In this document: positions 25,759-34,530 of the stretch, one piece after another | Position numbering within the stretch: position 1 is the first letter of the stretch | Layout of the letters: every line of letters starts with the position of its first letter | DNA from: Halococcoides cellulosivorans | GTDB taxonomy: Archaea > Halobacteriota > Halobacteria > Halobacteriales > Haloarculaceae | Direction: 5' to 3' | NCBI RefSeq assembly: GCF_003058365.1 | Contig: NZ_CP028858.1 | Coordinates: forward strand, 1,240,001-1,304,000 | Length of the DNA: 64,000 nt | Translations under genes and position numbers: made by a program | Notes under the pieces: model-generated | The model's database searches: none | What the model was told of the DNA's origin: nothing | What the model saw: only the letters and a program-made list of their open reading frames with translations

Positions 25759-26682
25759 ATGAACGATAGCGTTCTGGAGACGATCGGATCGCCGCTCGTC
25801 CGGATCGGCGGGCCCACCGGTGCGACCGTCGCCGCGAAACTCGAAGGATTCAATCCCGGAGGATCCGCGAAAGACCGGCCGGCACGGGCGATGATCGAGG
25901 CCGCCGAGCGCGATGGCGTCCTCGAACCGGGCGATCGGATCGTCGAACCGACCAGCGGTAACACCGGCATCGGCATCGCACTCGTCGGCGCAGCCAACGG
26001 CTACGACGTGACACTCGTGATGCCCGCAGGGAAATCCGCCGAGCGCCGCCGCCTCATGCGGGCCTACGGCGCCGATCTCGAACTGATCGAGGGGTCGATC
26101 TCGGACGCCCGCGAGCGGGCCGCCGAACTGGCCGACGAGTCGGGTGTCGTCACGCTGGATCAGTTCGAAAACGCCGCGAACCCGGGCGCTCACGAGGCGA
26201 CCACCGCGCGTGAACTGCTCGATCAGGTCGACCGACCGATCGACGCGCTCGTCGTCGCCGTCGGGACGGGCGGGACGCTCTCTGGGCTCACACGAGGGCT
26301 CAGAGCAGGTGGTCAAAACCCGCTGATCGTCGCCGTCGAACCCGACGAGAACGCCTTGCTCTCCGGGGACGACCCCGGCGACGACGAGTTCCAGGGGATG
26401 GGCCCGGGCTTCGTCAGCCCGAATCTCGACGAAAGCGCGATCGATCGGATCGAACGCGTCGCCATCGGCCCTGCCGAAGACGAGTGTCGTCGACTCGCCA
26501 GCGAGGAAGGAATTCTCGTCGGCCAATCGTCAGGTGCAGCGAGTCTGGCAGCGAAACGCGTCGCGCGCGCGTTCGTGGGTGGCGAACTCGACACCGACGC
26601 CGACGACCCGCTGGTCGTGACGGTTTTCCCCGACAACGGCGAGCGATACCTCTCGACGGGGCTGTTCGATCGAGAGGAGTAA
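25759..26682 (+). CDS. cysK: Cysteine synthase (PLP-dependent)
   Basis: A 307-residue fold-type II PLP enzyme making cysteine from an activated serine and sulfide. The PLP lysine lies in PGGSAKDRPA, the substrate-binding loop is EPTSGNTGIG, the phosphate-binding loop is VGTGGTLSGL, and the C-terminal serine site is QSSGAAS. It could use O-acetylserine or O-phosphoserine, and sequence alone does not decide. It is transcribed alone, convergent with ndk. Confidence 0.92.
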   Translation: MNDSVLETIGSPLVRIGGPTGATVAAKLEGFNPGGSAKDRPARAMIEAAERDGVLEPGDRIVEPTSGNTGIGIALVGAANGYDVTLVMPAGKSAERRRLMRAYGADLELIEGSISDARERAAELADESGVVTLDQFENAANPGAHEATTARELLDQVDRPIDALVVAVGTGGTLSGLTRGLRAGGQNPLIVAVEPDENALLSGDDPGDDEFQGMGPGFVSPNLDESAIDRIERVAIGPAEDECRRLASEEGILVGQSSGAASLAAKRVARAFVGGELDTDADDPLVVTVFPDNGERYLSTGLFDREE

Positions 26683-26698
26683 GGTTAGACGCGTGCCG

Positions 26699-27178
26699 TC
26701 AGTGGCTGGCGTCTTCGTACACCCAGGGCTCGTCCGCGCGCTCGTAGCTGACGAGTTCCTCGTCGTCGAAGAAGAGGTCGATCTCGCGCTCGTTCGCGCC
26801 CGGATCCTCGTGATCGGAGCCGTGGATGATGTTCTGCGAGAGGTCCAGCCCGAAATCGCCCCGGATCGTCCCCGGTGCGGCCTCGGCGGGGTCGGTCGCG
26901 CCCATCATCTGGCGGACCTGGCGGGTCGCGTCCGCACCTTCCCAGACCATCGCGAGCACCGGGCCCGAGGTGATAAACTCGACCAGATCGTCGAAAAAGG
27001 GCTTGTCCTCGTGCTCGGCGTAGTGCTCGTGGGCCAGTTCCTCGCTAATCTGCATGAACTTCGCGCCCGCGAGTTTCAGCCCACGCGTTTCGAGCCGGGA
27101 GACGATTTCGCCGGTCAACCCACGCTGGACGGCGTCGGGCTTGGCCATCACGAAGGTGCGCTCGTCGTGGTGGCTCAC
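26699..27178 (-). CDS. ndk: Nucleoside diphosphate kinase
   Basis: Transfers gamma-phosphate between nucleotides through a phosphohistidine. The 159-residue protein has the N-terminal motif [15 protein letters not shown], the active-site His in NIIHGSD, and a C-terminal haloarchaeal extension (WVYEDASH). The GTG start overlaps the rpl24e stop by 4 bp, so it is translationally coupled at the end of the L7Ae operon. Confidence 0.95.
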   Translation of the reverse strand: MSHHDERTFVMAKPDAVQRGLTGEIVSRLETRGLKLAGAKFMQISEELAHEHYAEHEDKPFFDDLVEFITSGPVLAMVWEGADATRQVRQMMGATDPAEAAPGTIRGDFGLDLSQNIIHGSDHEDPGANEREIDLFFDDEELVSYERADEPWVYEDASH

Positions 27179-27348
27179 CGTTCGTCCTCCGTCCATTCGA
27201 GGGACTTGGATTTTCGCCCGAGGTCGCTATTTTTCTCGCACTTCGAGGAGCAGTAGACGAGTCTCGTCCCGTCCGTGCGGACGAACATCGTCCCCGTTCC
27301 GGGTTCGATCTCGCTGCCGCAGTAGTCACACTCGCGCGTCCGCGGCAT
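27175..27348 (-). CDS. rpl24e: Ribosomal protein L24e
   Basis: A 57-residue zinc-ribbon ribosomal protein of the large subunit. The sequence begins [20 protein letters not shown] and has the second cysteine pair in [10 protein letters not shown], followed by a Trp-containing tail (SLEWTEDER). It starts 2 bp after rps28e and overlaps ndk by 4 bp. The order rpl7ae-rps28e-rpl24e-ndk is conserved in archaea. It is short and easily missed. Confidence 0.95.
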   Translation of the reverse strand: MPRTRECDYCGSEIEPGTGTMFVRTDGTRLVYCSSKCEKNSDLGRKSKSLEWTEDER

Positions 27349-27350
27349 GG

Positions 27351-27578
27351 TCACTGCCCCCCGATGGCGTCGGCCTCGCGAGCCGTCTCGCGCAGCTGGA
27401 TCACGTCACCCTCTCGGACCGGGCCGAGCACGTTACGAGTGATGATCCGGCCCGTGTTCTCGCCCTCCTGGATCCGGCATTTGACCTGCATGGCCTCGCC
27501 GTGCATCCCGGTCCGGCCCACGACCTCGATGACTTCCGCGGGCGTGGAACCGCCGTCGGCGGACTCTTCGGCGCTCAT
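27351..27578 (-). CDS. rps28e: Ribosomal protein S28e
   Basis: A 75-residue small-subunit protein. The OB-type core contains [20 protein letters not shown] and [18 protein letters not shown], the family signature, with an acidic N-terminal extension. It is located between rpl7ae and rpl24e in the standard archaeal operon, with 6 bp to rpl7ae. Confidence 0.95.
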   Translation of the reverse strand: MSAEESADGGSTPAEVIEVVGRTGMHGEAMQVKCRIQEGENTGRIITRNVLGPVREGDVIQLRETAREADAIGGQ

Positions 27579-27584
27579 CGGTGA

Positions 27585-27950
27585 TCAGCCCCGGAGTTCG
27601 TCGACCTTGTCAGCGACGTCTTCGACGTCGCTTTCGGCGTCGCCCGAATCGGTGATCGCCGCCGCGGCACAGCCGACGTCGAGACCGATGGCCTGGCCGA
27701 TATCGTCCTGAGCGCCGACGAAGACGAACGACACGTCTTTCTCGTCGGCCAGGTCCGGCAGGTGCATGACGATCTCTTCGGGCTGGACGTCCTCGGCGAT
27801 GAGTGCCAACTCGGCGTTGCCGCGCTCGACGGCTTTGGTTGTCTCGTTGGTCCCTTTCTTGACTCGGCCTGTGTCCCGAGCGACTTCCAGGGCGGACAGT
27901 GCGTCCTCCTGAAGGTCGACCGGCACGTCGAAATCTGCGTATACTGGCAT
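27585..27950 (-). CDS. rpl7ae: Ribosomal protein L7Ae
   Basis: A 121-residue kink-turn-binding protein that serves in the ribosome, in box C/D and H/ACA guide RNPs and in RNase P. Motifs include the RNA-contact stretch [14 protein letters not shown], the hydrophobic [19 protein letters not shown] and the C-terminal CAAAAI. The ATG at 27950 is chosen because the first three codons of the longer frame are not part of the conserved N-terminus. It is the first gene of the operon, with a long upstream region that may contain a leader. Confidence 0.96.
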   Translation of the reverse strand: MPVYADFDVPVDLQEDALSALEVARDTGRVKKGTNETTKAVERGNAELALIAEDVQPEEIVMHLPDLADEKDVSFVFVGAQDDIGQAIGLDVGCAAAAITDSGDAESDVEDVADKVDELRG

Positions 27951-28315
27951 TGTGGTCACCTCCCGCGCGTGGGCTCACACTCCCCCGCCGTCGGGGTCAC
28001 CGCGACCCCGGGTGGCCGTCCACCGGGTCCGAAACTGGCTAGGAGCATCATCAACCCCGCGCAGGGTGTACTCGTGGGTGGTCGGCGGCCCTTCAAAGGG
28101 GTTTCGAACGCAGACCGCGATCCGCTCTGCGGCGCCCACAGGATCGATTCTCACCCGTTTTCTCACACGAATAGTGTCGTCGACGGCTGTGAACGAGCGT
28201 GGTTCGGCCTCACGATAAAGTAAATGTAGCTATATAGAATCGTCACGTCGCCGACGCACACCAGTTCGAATTCTGATTCGGTTCGCAGCGGACGAGTTCC
28301 AGGTTCTGAGCCCCC
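27951..28315. other. Intergenic/leader region upstream of rpl7ae
   Basis: 365 bp without a credible gene. On the minus strand it contains GTTGATGATGCT (a UGAUGA box-C-like string), but no matching CUGA box was found close by, so a C/D RNA is not claimed. Motif copy 4 with its flanking ATTCTATATAGC lies in it and could be the operon's TATA region. Confidence 0.5.
28215..28234 (-). repeat. Copy 4 of dispersed 20-bp motif
   Basis: Read on the minus strand as TATAGCTACATTTACTTTAT. With the preceding six bases it matches copy 1 at 23 of 26 positions. It points toward rpl7ae, about 265 bp upstream of its start. Confidence 0.5.
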
Positions 28316-29191
28316 TCACTCCGACGAATCGACGCTCTCCGCACGAAACTCCGACGCGTAGTCCTCGACGAACGTTCGCACGCTCCGTGGCTCACGACCG
28401 AGGATTCGTCGGCAGTCAGAACTCACGCGGGCAGCCAGGCCGACCCGCGCTACAGTGTAGATACCACACATGAGCGCGACGAACGTGAGCGGGTGTCCCC
28501 GTCGGTACATCCGCCACGCGAACGAGAACAGCGACGGCCGCGAATAGGAAATGGGCCGATCCAGAACGTCCGCGAAGATCATTGCGACGGCGTCGTAATC
28601 GAGCGCCTCGGGCCCGGTCAGGTCGTACGCCTGGTTCGCGTGGCCGGCCTCGGTCACCACGGTTGCAGCCACTTCACCGACGTCCCGTGCGTCCACGAAA
28701 CTGGTTGTCCCGGTGCCCGCTGGCACGAGGATCTCGTCGTTCTCGACGATGTCCCGTCGATGGACGCCGAGGAGATTCTGCATGAAAAACGAGGCTCGCA
28801 ACAGTGTGGCGTCGAGGTCTGCCGCCAGAACGTGCTTCTCGATGCGGTGGTGTGGGACGAGAACGTTCGTCTCGGCCCCGAGCGTCGAGAGATAGGCGAT
28901 CTGGGTCACGCCGACACGATCGGCGGCGTCGACGAATGAGATGACTGCTGCGGTGTCCACGGTCGGTGGCCGCATGAGGAAGACCTGATCGACGTCGGCC
29001 AGCGCCGCGCCCCAGGTCTCGGGCTTCGAGAAGTCGAACGCGACCGTCGCTCCGGCAGTCTCGATCTCGGCGGGCACCGACTCTGGATCGCGAACCCCGC
29101 TTCTGACCTCGACGTCACGGTCCGCGAGCGCGCTGACCACGTGGTGGCCGACCGTCCCCGTCGCGCCCGTCACGAGGATCCGCTCGGTCAC
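28316..29191 (-). CDS. NmrA-like atypical short-chain dehydrogenase/NAD(P)-binding protein
   Basis: A 291-residue Rossmann protein. The N-terminal dinucleotide motif is VTGATGTVGHHVV, followed by FLMRPPTVD and YLSTLGAE (catalytic Tyr-Lys pair not evident), as in NmrA/QOR2-type proteins that bind NAD(P) and act as quinone reductases or redox-sensing regulators. The start is GTG 29191, giving the usual short N-terminus. A longer frame would add unlikely residues. It is divergent from the UspA gene. Confidence 0.85.
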   Translation of the reverse strand: MTERILVTGATGTVGHHVVSALADRDVEVRSGVRDPESVPAEIETAGATVAFDFSKPETWGAALADVDQVFLMRPPTVDTAAVISFVDAADRVGVTQIAYLSTLGAETNVLVPHHRIEKHVLAADLDATLLRASFFMQNLLGVHRRDIVENDEILVPAGTGTTSFVDARDVGEVAATVVTEAGHANQAYDLTGPEALDYDAVAMIFADVLDRPISYSRPSLFSFAWRMYRRGHPLTFVALMCGIYTVARVGLAARVSSDCRRILGREPRSVRTFVEDYASEFRAESVDSSE

Positions 29192-29353
29192 GGGTCGGCC
29201 CCCCAGGATCTCCGCGGCCGAATGGCGGGTGCAGTGTCCATATTCGACAGAAGGGCGCCAGGGAAGTATACGATGGCGTCGGCGGTGATCGAACGAGTCG
29301 ACTCGGTCTCCTCTGCGGGCGACACTCAAGGGCCCGGAGTGCAAAGCAAGACC

Positions 29354-29782
29354 GTGACCACCCACGTGCTCGTCGCCCTCGACGGGTCGCCACTCGCCGG
29401 AGACGCACTCGATCACGCCCTCGAAACGTTCGACGGGCCGATCACGGTCCTGAACGTCGTGACACCGATGGACAATGCGATGAGCGAGGGGGCGATCCTC
29501 GACACGGAGTCCGACCGGATGGCCGAGGCCGAAGACCGTGCGAACGAACAGGTCGAGGCCGCCTGTGATCGGACCGATTCGGCTGACCGGGAGGTCGAGA
29601 CGATCGTCGAGACGGGCGATCCCGCCGATCGGATTCTCGACGCGGTCGACGCTCACGAGATCGATCACGTCGTGATGGGCTCTCACGGCCAGCCACGTGG
29701 CGAACTCGCACGGCGATTGCTCGGGACAGTCTCGACGGCGGTGCTGGGCGAGGCGAGCGTGCCGGTGACGGTCGTGCGCTGA
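29354..29782 (+). CDS. Universal stress protein (UspA family)
   Basis: A 142-residue single-domain Usp. The start (GTG 29354) gives the typical opening TTHVLVALDGSPLAGDAL. The ATP-binding motif GSHGQPRGELARRLLGTVS follows and is close to the G-2x-G-9x-G(S/T) pattern, so nucleotide binding is likely. An earlier ATG (29273) is possible but would add 27 atypical residues. The gene is followed by a PiT-family transporter on the same strand, and the protein may act as its regulatory partner. Confidence 0.88.
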   Translation: MTTHVLVALDGSPLAGDALDHALETFDGPITVLNVVTPMDNAMSEGAILDTESDRMAEAEDRANEQVEAACDRTDSADREVETIVETGDPADRILDAVDAHEIDHVVMGSHGQPRGELARRLLGTVSTAVLGEASVPVTVVR

Positions 29783-29862
29783 CCCGAGCTGACGAGCGAG
29801 CGGGCAACGAGGCCCGGACCAACAAGCTATTATCGTCCTGGCGGCGAACTGAGGGTGATTCG

Positions 29863-31044
29863 ATGGTCGTCGGCTCAGGTGTCGTGACGCTCGTGATCGC
29901 CGCGATCGCGAGCGCCTTCATGGCGTGGTCGATCGGGGCAGGATCGAGCGGATCGACACCATTCGCGCCCGCGGTCGGAGCGAACGCGATCACCACGCTC
30001 CGGGCGGGATTACTCGTCGGACTTATCGGGTTCGCGGGCGCGGTCCTCCAGGGCGCGAACGTCTCGGAGGCCGTCGGGCGGGAACTCATCGGTGGCGTCA
30101 CGCTCTCGCCGGTCGCCGCGACGATCGCGCTCGTGATCGCGGGCGGTCTCGTCGCGATCGGCGTCTTCACGGGCTACCCGATCGCGACGGCGTTCACCGT
30201 AACGGGTGCGGTCGTCGGGACGGGCCTGGCGATGGGTGGCGCGCCGGCCTGGGACAAGTACCTCCAGATCGGGGCGCTGTGGGTGCTGGTCCCGATCCTC
30301 GGCGGCACCGCGGCGTACGCCCTCGGGCGCGTGCTCAAGGATCGACTGGTTCCCGCTCGGGTGGCCGTCCCCCTCCTCGCGGCAGTCGTCTGGGCGATCG
30401 TCGTCAACATGCAGTTCGCACTACTCGGGCCGGCGGGCGAGGGCCGATCGACGGTCGGTGCGATCGCCGCGAACCTCGACGGCGGGACGGCAGCTGTCGG
30501 TGTATCGACACTTCTGTTCGCACTCGGCGCGGGCGTGCTCGTCTACTGGCGCATCCAGGGCGATCCCGCAGCCACGAATCGCGAGTTCTTGCTCGTCCTC
30601 GGCGCGCTGGTGGCGTTCTCGGCGGGCGGCACACAGGTCGGGTTGGCGATCGGACCACTCGTTCCCTTGCTCGACCCGTACGGCATCCCGCTCGTGGCTG
30701 TCCTCGTCGGTGGTGGCCTCGGCCTCCTGATCGGCTCCTGGACCGGCGCGCCGCGCATGATCAAAGCGCTTTCACAGGACTACTCGTCGCTCGATCCCGA
30801 CCTCTCGATCGCCGCGTTGATCCCCTCGTTTGCGATCGCGCAGGTCGCCGTCTTCTTCGGCATTCCCGTCTCCTTCAACGAGATCATCGTCTCCGCGATC
30901 GTCGGTGCCGGCTTCGCCAGCACGGGGAGTGCAGTCAGTCGCGAGAAGGCCGTCAACACCGTCGGGGCGTGGGTCGGGTCACTCGTGCTCTCTCTGGTGG
31001 TCAGTTTCGGTGCGTACTCCGCCGTCGCGGCCGTCCTGGTGTAG
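29863..31044 (+). CDS. PiT-family anion (phosphate or sulfate) permease
   Basis: A 393-residue membrane protein with about 10 transmembrane helices and two PiT halves. The N-terminal half has AWSIGAGSSGSTPFAPAVGA, aligned with the canonical GANDVANA region but without the Asp. The C-terminal half has IVGAGFASTGSAV. PiT proteins move phosphate with Na+ or H+, and some members (CysP) carry sulfate. The changed motif leaves the ion open. It starts 80 bp after a UspA gene. Confidence 0.82.
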   Translation: MVVGSGVVTLVIAAIASAFMAWSIGAGSSGSTPFAPAVGANAITTLRAGLLVGLIGFAGAVLQGANVSEAVGRELIGGVTLSPVAATIALVIAGGLVAIGVFTGYPIATAFTVTGAVVGTGLAMGGAPAWDKYLQIGALWVLVPILGGTAAYALGRVLKDRLVPARVAVPLLAAVVWAIVVNMQFALLGPAGEGRSTVGAIAANLDGGTAAVGVSTLLFALGAGVLVYWRIQGDPAATNREFLLVLGALVAFSAGGTQVGLAIGPLVPLLDPYGIPLVAVLVGGGLGLLIGSWTGAPRMIKALSQDYSSLDPDLSIAALIPSFAIAQVAVFFGIPVSFNEIIVSAIVGAGFASTGSAVSREKAVNTVGAWVGSLVLSLVVSFGAYSAVAAVLV

Positions 31045-31049
31045 CGGCG

Positions 31050-32114
31050 TTATACGATCCCGTCGATGTCGATCGGGTCTTCGATGTCGCCCATGACGGC
31101 TTCCAGCAGGTCGGTCACGGTTACCATCCCGACGACCCGTCCGTCCTCGATGACGAGCGCGAGTTCCTGGTGTTCGGCCTGAAACTGATCGACCGCGTCG
31201 CTCACGTCGACGTCCGGCGAAAGCGTCATCGGCGGGGCCGCGACCGTTTCGAAATCGAGCGTGCCGTCGAGGAGTTCGTCACGATGGCTCGCGAGGATCG
31301 GCACGTAGACGATCCCACGGAAGTCCGTCAACGTCTCACCGATCAACGGGTATCGGGTGTGTGGCTCCGCAGACAGGCGATCGATGTTCTCTGCGAACGT
31401 GACCTCGGTCGAGAGTGGAACGATGTCTTCGGCGGGAACCATGACCTCTCTGACGGGTTGTTCACCGATATCGAGGGCGTTCATCACCTCTTCGCGCCGG
31501 TCGTCGGAGACGCCACCGCGTTCGAGGATCGACCCGAGTTCGGTCCGCAGGTCCGCTCGTGATTCGATGACGTCGGTCTCGGCCTCCAGCCACGCACCGG
31601 TCATCTCGACGCCGAACAAGCGCAGCGTCGCCTTGGCGACCCCGTCGCCCAGCGTGATGATCGGTGCGATCACCCAGTGAAACCAATAGAGCGGGCCAGC
31701 GCCGTACCGACAGACGAAGCGCGAGCGCTCGACACCGAGGTACGTCGGGGTCTGCTCGCCGTGGGTCAGGTGGACGAGATTGATCAACAGGAAGGCCAAA
31801 ATCCCACCAGACCCGACGCTCGCGAGCGCCGAGTTCGCGAACAGCGGTTCGAACACCGCCGCCAGCGCGGGTTCGGCCACGATCCCGACTGCGATCGACG
31901 AGGCGGTGATCCCGACCTGGCAGGTCGTCAAGTAGAGTTCGAGGTCCTGGGTCATCGCCCACGCGCGTTCGAGACCCCGAGACCCGTCGAGAAACTCCGC
32001 TTCGGTGAACTGTCGGGCCCGTGTGAGCCCGAACTCGATCGCGACGAAAAACCCGTTCGTGAGGATCAACCCCACGCCAGCGAGGATCCGCAGTGTGATC
32101 TCGATCGAGTCCAT
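31050..32114 (-). CDS. CNNM/CorC-type membrane protein with CBS pair (hemolysin family)
   Basis: A 354-residue protein. The N-terminal DUF21/CNNM domain has four hydrophobic segments (LAGVGLILTNGFFVAIEFGL, then GITASSIAVGIVAEPAL and others). A cytoplasmic CBS-domain pair spans about residues 205-350 (REVMVPAEDIVPLS, then DGRVVGMVTVTDLLEAV). Relatives are implicated in Mg2+/Co2+ efflux and antitoxin roles. No separate C-terminal CorC_HlyC domain is visible. It converges on the PiT gene and is divergent from tmcA. Confidence 0.87.
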   Translation of the reverse strand: MDSIEITLRILAGVGLILTNGFFVAIEFGLTRARQFTEAEFLDGSRGLERAWAMTQDLELYLTTCQVGITASSIAVGIVAEPALAAVFEPLFANSALASVGSGGILAFLLINLVHLTHGEQTPTYLGVERSRFVCRYGAGPLYWFHWVIAPIITLGDGVAKATLRLFGVEMTGAWLEAETDVIESRADLRTELGSILERGGVSDDRREEVMNALDIGEQPVREVMVPAEDIVPLSTEVTFAENIDRLSAEPHTRYPLIGETLTDFRGIVYVPILASHRDELLDGTLDFETVAAPPMTLSPDVDVSDAVDQFQAEHQELALVIEDGRVVGMVTVTDLLEAVMGDIEDPIDIDGIV

Positions 32115-32200
32115 CGGGCGACGGTTCGAACGGCACCATGAAGAAATCGATGGTAGGTGTCGACCACAGCGGCCTTGTGCGCCCGCCGAGTGGTGGCGAT

Positions 32201-34417
32201 ATGCTCGCGGACCTGGCGGGACGACTGCGTGCCGAGGCCCGCCGGACAGATCATCGACGCCTGCTCGTCGTCGCTGGATCCCCAGAGCGAACCAAAAAGC
32301 GACTGCCCGACGCTCTCGATGGAGCGGACCTCGACCCCGCGCGGACGACCGTGATCGGTGATCGCGATCTCTGGACCTGTGAACGCCTGGCTCCGAACGC
32401 GTCGAGTGATCTGCTCGGGACGACCCGGGAGGCCGTCGTGATCGACGCGCACACCGCGATCCGCCCGAACGCACTCGGGCGTGGCGTCGGGGCGGTCGAG
32501 GGAGGGGGACTGGTCGTCCTCGTGACGCCGCCGTTCGAGGAGTGGCCCGAGCGTCGCGACGCCTTCGACGCGACGATGGCGGTTCCGCCCTATCAGACCG
32601 ACGACGTGACGGGCCACGTCCGTCGCCGCCTGATCGAGACGCTGCACGCCCATCGTGGCGTCGCGATCGTCGACGTGGACCGCGATCGGGTGATCGACGA
32701 CGGCAGTGTCGATCGCGATCCCACGGCGGTCGCGACCGACGACGGACCAGCGGTCCCCGACGACGCGATCTTCCCCGCGGCGGCCTACGAGGCCTGTCTG
32801 ACTGGCGATCAAAGCGACGCGCTCGCGGTGTTCGAGGCGCTCACCGACCCGCCACAGGCGATCGTCCTCGAAGCCGATCGCGGCCGTGGGAAATCGAGCG
32901 TCCTCGGACTGTCTGGAGCGGCGCTGGCGGCCGAGGGCCGTGACGTCCTTCTGACGGCGCCGACGGCGCGCAACGCCCACCCCGCGCTCGATCGGGCCCG
33001 TGCGCTGGCGGACCGACTCGGTGCGTCCGAGCCGACTGCCGAAGGCGACACGATCGCCGTCGGTGACGGTCAGGTCCGGTTCGAACCGATCGCTGACGCC
33101 ACCTTCGACGCGGACGTGATCCTCGTCGACGAGGCGGCAGCGGCCCCCGTGGATCGGCTGACCGAGACGCTCGACTGCGATGCCGTCGCGTACGCAACGA
33201 CACTCCACGGCTACGAAGGGACGGGCCGCGGGTTCGAGGTGCGCTTTCGCGAGCACCTCGACGACTCGCGGCACGCAGTCCGTGACGCGTCGATCGCACG
33301 CCCGATCAGGTGGGCCCCCGCCGATCCGATCGAAGTCTGGCTGTTTCACGCGCTCGCGCTCTCGGCCAGCCCCGCTCCAGACGCACTCGTCGCGGACGCG
33401 ACCCCCGAGACGGTCACCGACCGCCATCTCGACGCCGTGACACTCGCCGGCGACGACCGCCTGCTCGGTGAGGTCCTCGGCCTGCTCGCACTCGCACACT
33501 ACCGGACCGAACCCGACGACGTGGTTCGGATCCTCGACGCACCGAACACGTCCGTCCGCGCTTTGTTGGTCGACGGCCACGTCGCCAGCGTCGCCGTCCT
33601 CGCCGCGGAGGGCGGCCTGTCGGCGGACTGGCGCGAGCGCCTCTACGGGGGCGAACGCATTCGCGGGCACATGCTCCCGGACGTGTTGACCTCGCAGTGT
33701 CGCGACCCCGACGCCGGCCAGCCCACGGGCGAGCGCGTCATGCGCATCGCGACCCATCCCGCCGCCCGCCGCGAGGGCCTCGGAACGCGATTGCTCGACG
33801 CGATCCGGGCCGACACCGACGCCGACTGGGTGGGTGCGGGGTTCGGCGCGAATCGGGGCCTGCTCGCGTTCTGGGATCGCGCGGGCTTCGACGTGATCCA
33901 CTGCTCGCTCACGCGCAACGATCGCAGCGGCGAGCACTCCGCGATCGTGATCGACGGCTGTACGCCCGCCGGCGAGCGCCTCCAGGAGCGTCACGTCGCG
34001 TGGTTCGCCCGTCGGATCGGTGGCGTCCTCGGCGACCCACTCGATCACCTCGATCCGGATCTGGTCGCCGCCGTCCTCGCTGGCTGTCCCGCGACGGTCG
34101 ACCCCGATCTGAGCACTCCAGAGTGGCGCGTCCTCGCTGGCGCGGGATCGGGACAGGGCCTCTACGACGCCGCGCCACGGGCCTTCCGTCGTCTCGTCCT
34201 AACGGCGCTGATCGCGCGCTCGGAGCCGCTCGACGCTACCGACCGCCGACTGCTCGTCGGAAAGGCGCTGCAGGGCCGCTCGTGGGACGCGGTCACCGAC
34301 CTCGTCGACGTGCACGCGCGCTCGAACGCGATGCGATCGTTTGGCGACGCGATCGATCGGCTGCTGGCCGATCACGCGCCCGACTGGGTCGTCGAGGGCC
34401 GCGATCGACCGGAGTGA
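32201..34417 (+). CDS. tmcA: tRNA(Met) cytidine acetyltransferase TmcA
   Basis: Makes N4-acetylcytidine in tRNA (and in other RNAs in some archaea). The protein has an N-terminal DUF1726-like domain, a helicase-type ATPase with Walker A EADRGRGKSS (about residue 230) and Walker B VILVDEAAAAP, a GNAT acetyltransferase domain (VMRIATHPAARREGLGTRLL), and a C-terminal tRNA-binding helical region. The ATG at 32201 (738 residues) fits the family opening 'ADL..LR.EA...RRLLV'. ATG 32138 would add 21 residues. It is divergent from the CNNM gene. Confidence 0.93.
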   Translation: MLADLAGRLRAEARRTDHRRLLVVAGSPERTKKRLPDALDGADLDPARTTVIGDRDLWTCERLAPNASSDLLGTTREAVVIDAHTAIRPNALGRGVGAVEGGGLVVLVTPPFEEWPERRDAFDATMAVPPYQTDDVTGHVRRRLIETLHAHRGVAIVDVDRDRVIDDGSVDRDPTAVATDDGPAVPDDAIFPAAAYEACLTGDQSDALAVFEALTDPPQAIVLEADRGRGKSSVLGLSGAALAAEGRDVLLTAPTARNAHPALDRARALADRLGASEPTAEGDTIAVGDGQVRFEPIADATFDADVILVDEAAAAPVDRLTETLDCDAVAYATTLHGYEGTGRGFEVRFREHLDDSRHAVRDASIARPIRWAPADPIEVWLFHALALSASPAPDALVADATPETVTDRHLDAVTLAGDDRLLGEVLGLLALAHYRTEPDDVVRILDAPNTSVRALLVDGHVASVAVLAAEGGLSADWRERLYGGERIRGHMLPDVLTSQCRDPDAGQPTGERVMRIATHPAARREGLGTRLLDAIRADTDADWVGAGFGANRGLLAFWDRAGFDVIHCSLTRNDRSGEHSAIVIDGCTPAGERLQERHVAWFARRIGGVLGDPLDHLDPDLVAAVLAGCPATVDPDLSTPEWRVLAGAGSGQGLYDAAPRAFRRLVLTALIARSEPLDATDRRLLVGKALQGRSWDAVTDLVDVHARSNAMRSFGDAIDRLLADHAPDWVVEGRDRPE

Positions 34418-34530
34418 CGCTCGGCGGCGTCGGGATCGCGCTCCGACGCTCGGTGCCGTGTCGCGCCACGACGGTGCTCGATCGAGGGGGCTCCGACACA
34501 CTCAAGCGGGCGCGTCCGGACCGAACAGGC

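Noticed and set aside
28020-28070. Box C/D guide RNA upstream of rpl7ae (minus-strand UGAUGA)
   Set aside because: A box-C-like UGAUGA is present, but no CUGA box D at suitable distance could be found.
32066-34048. Long minus-strand open frame (660 codons) opposite tmcA
   Set aside because: The plus strand has the full TmcA domain order. The shadow frame shows only antisense composition.
33697-34530. In-frame upstream extension of the folC-folP reading frame (278 extra codons)
   Set aside because: The extension lies inside tmcA in another frame and is Arg-rich. The conserved FolC start is at 34531.
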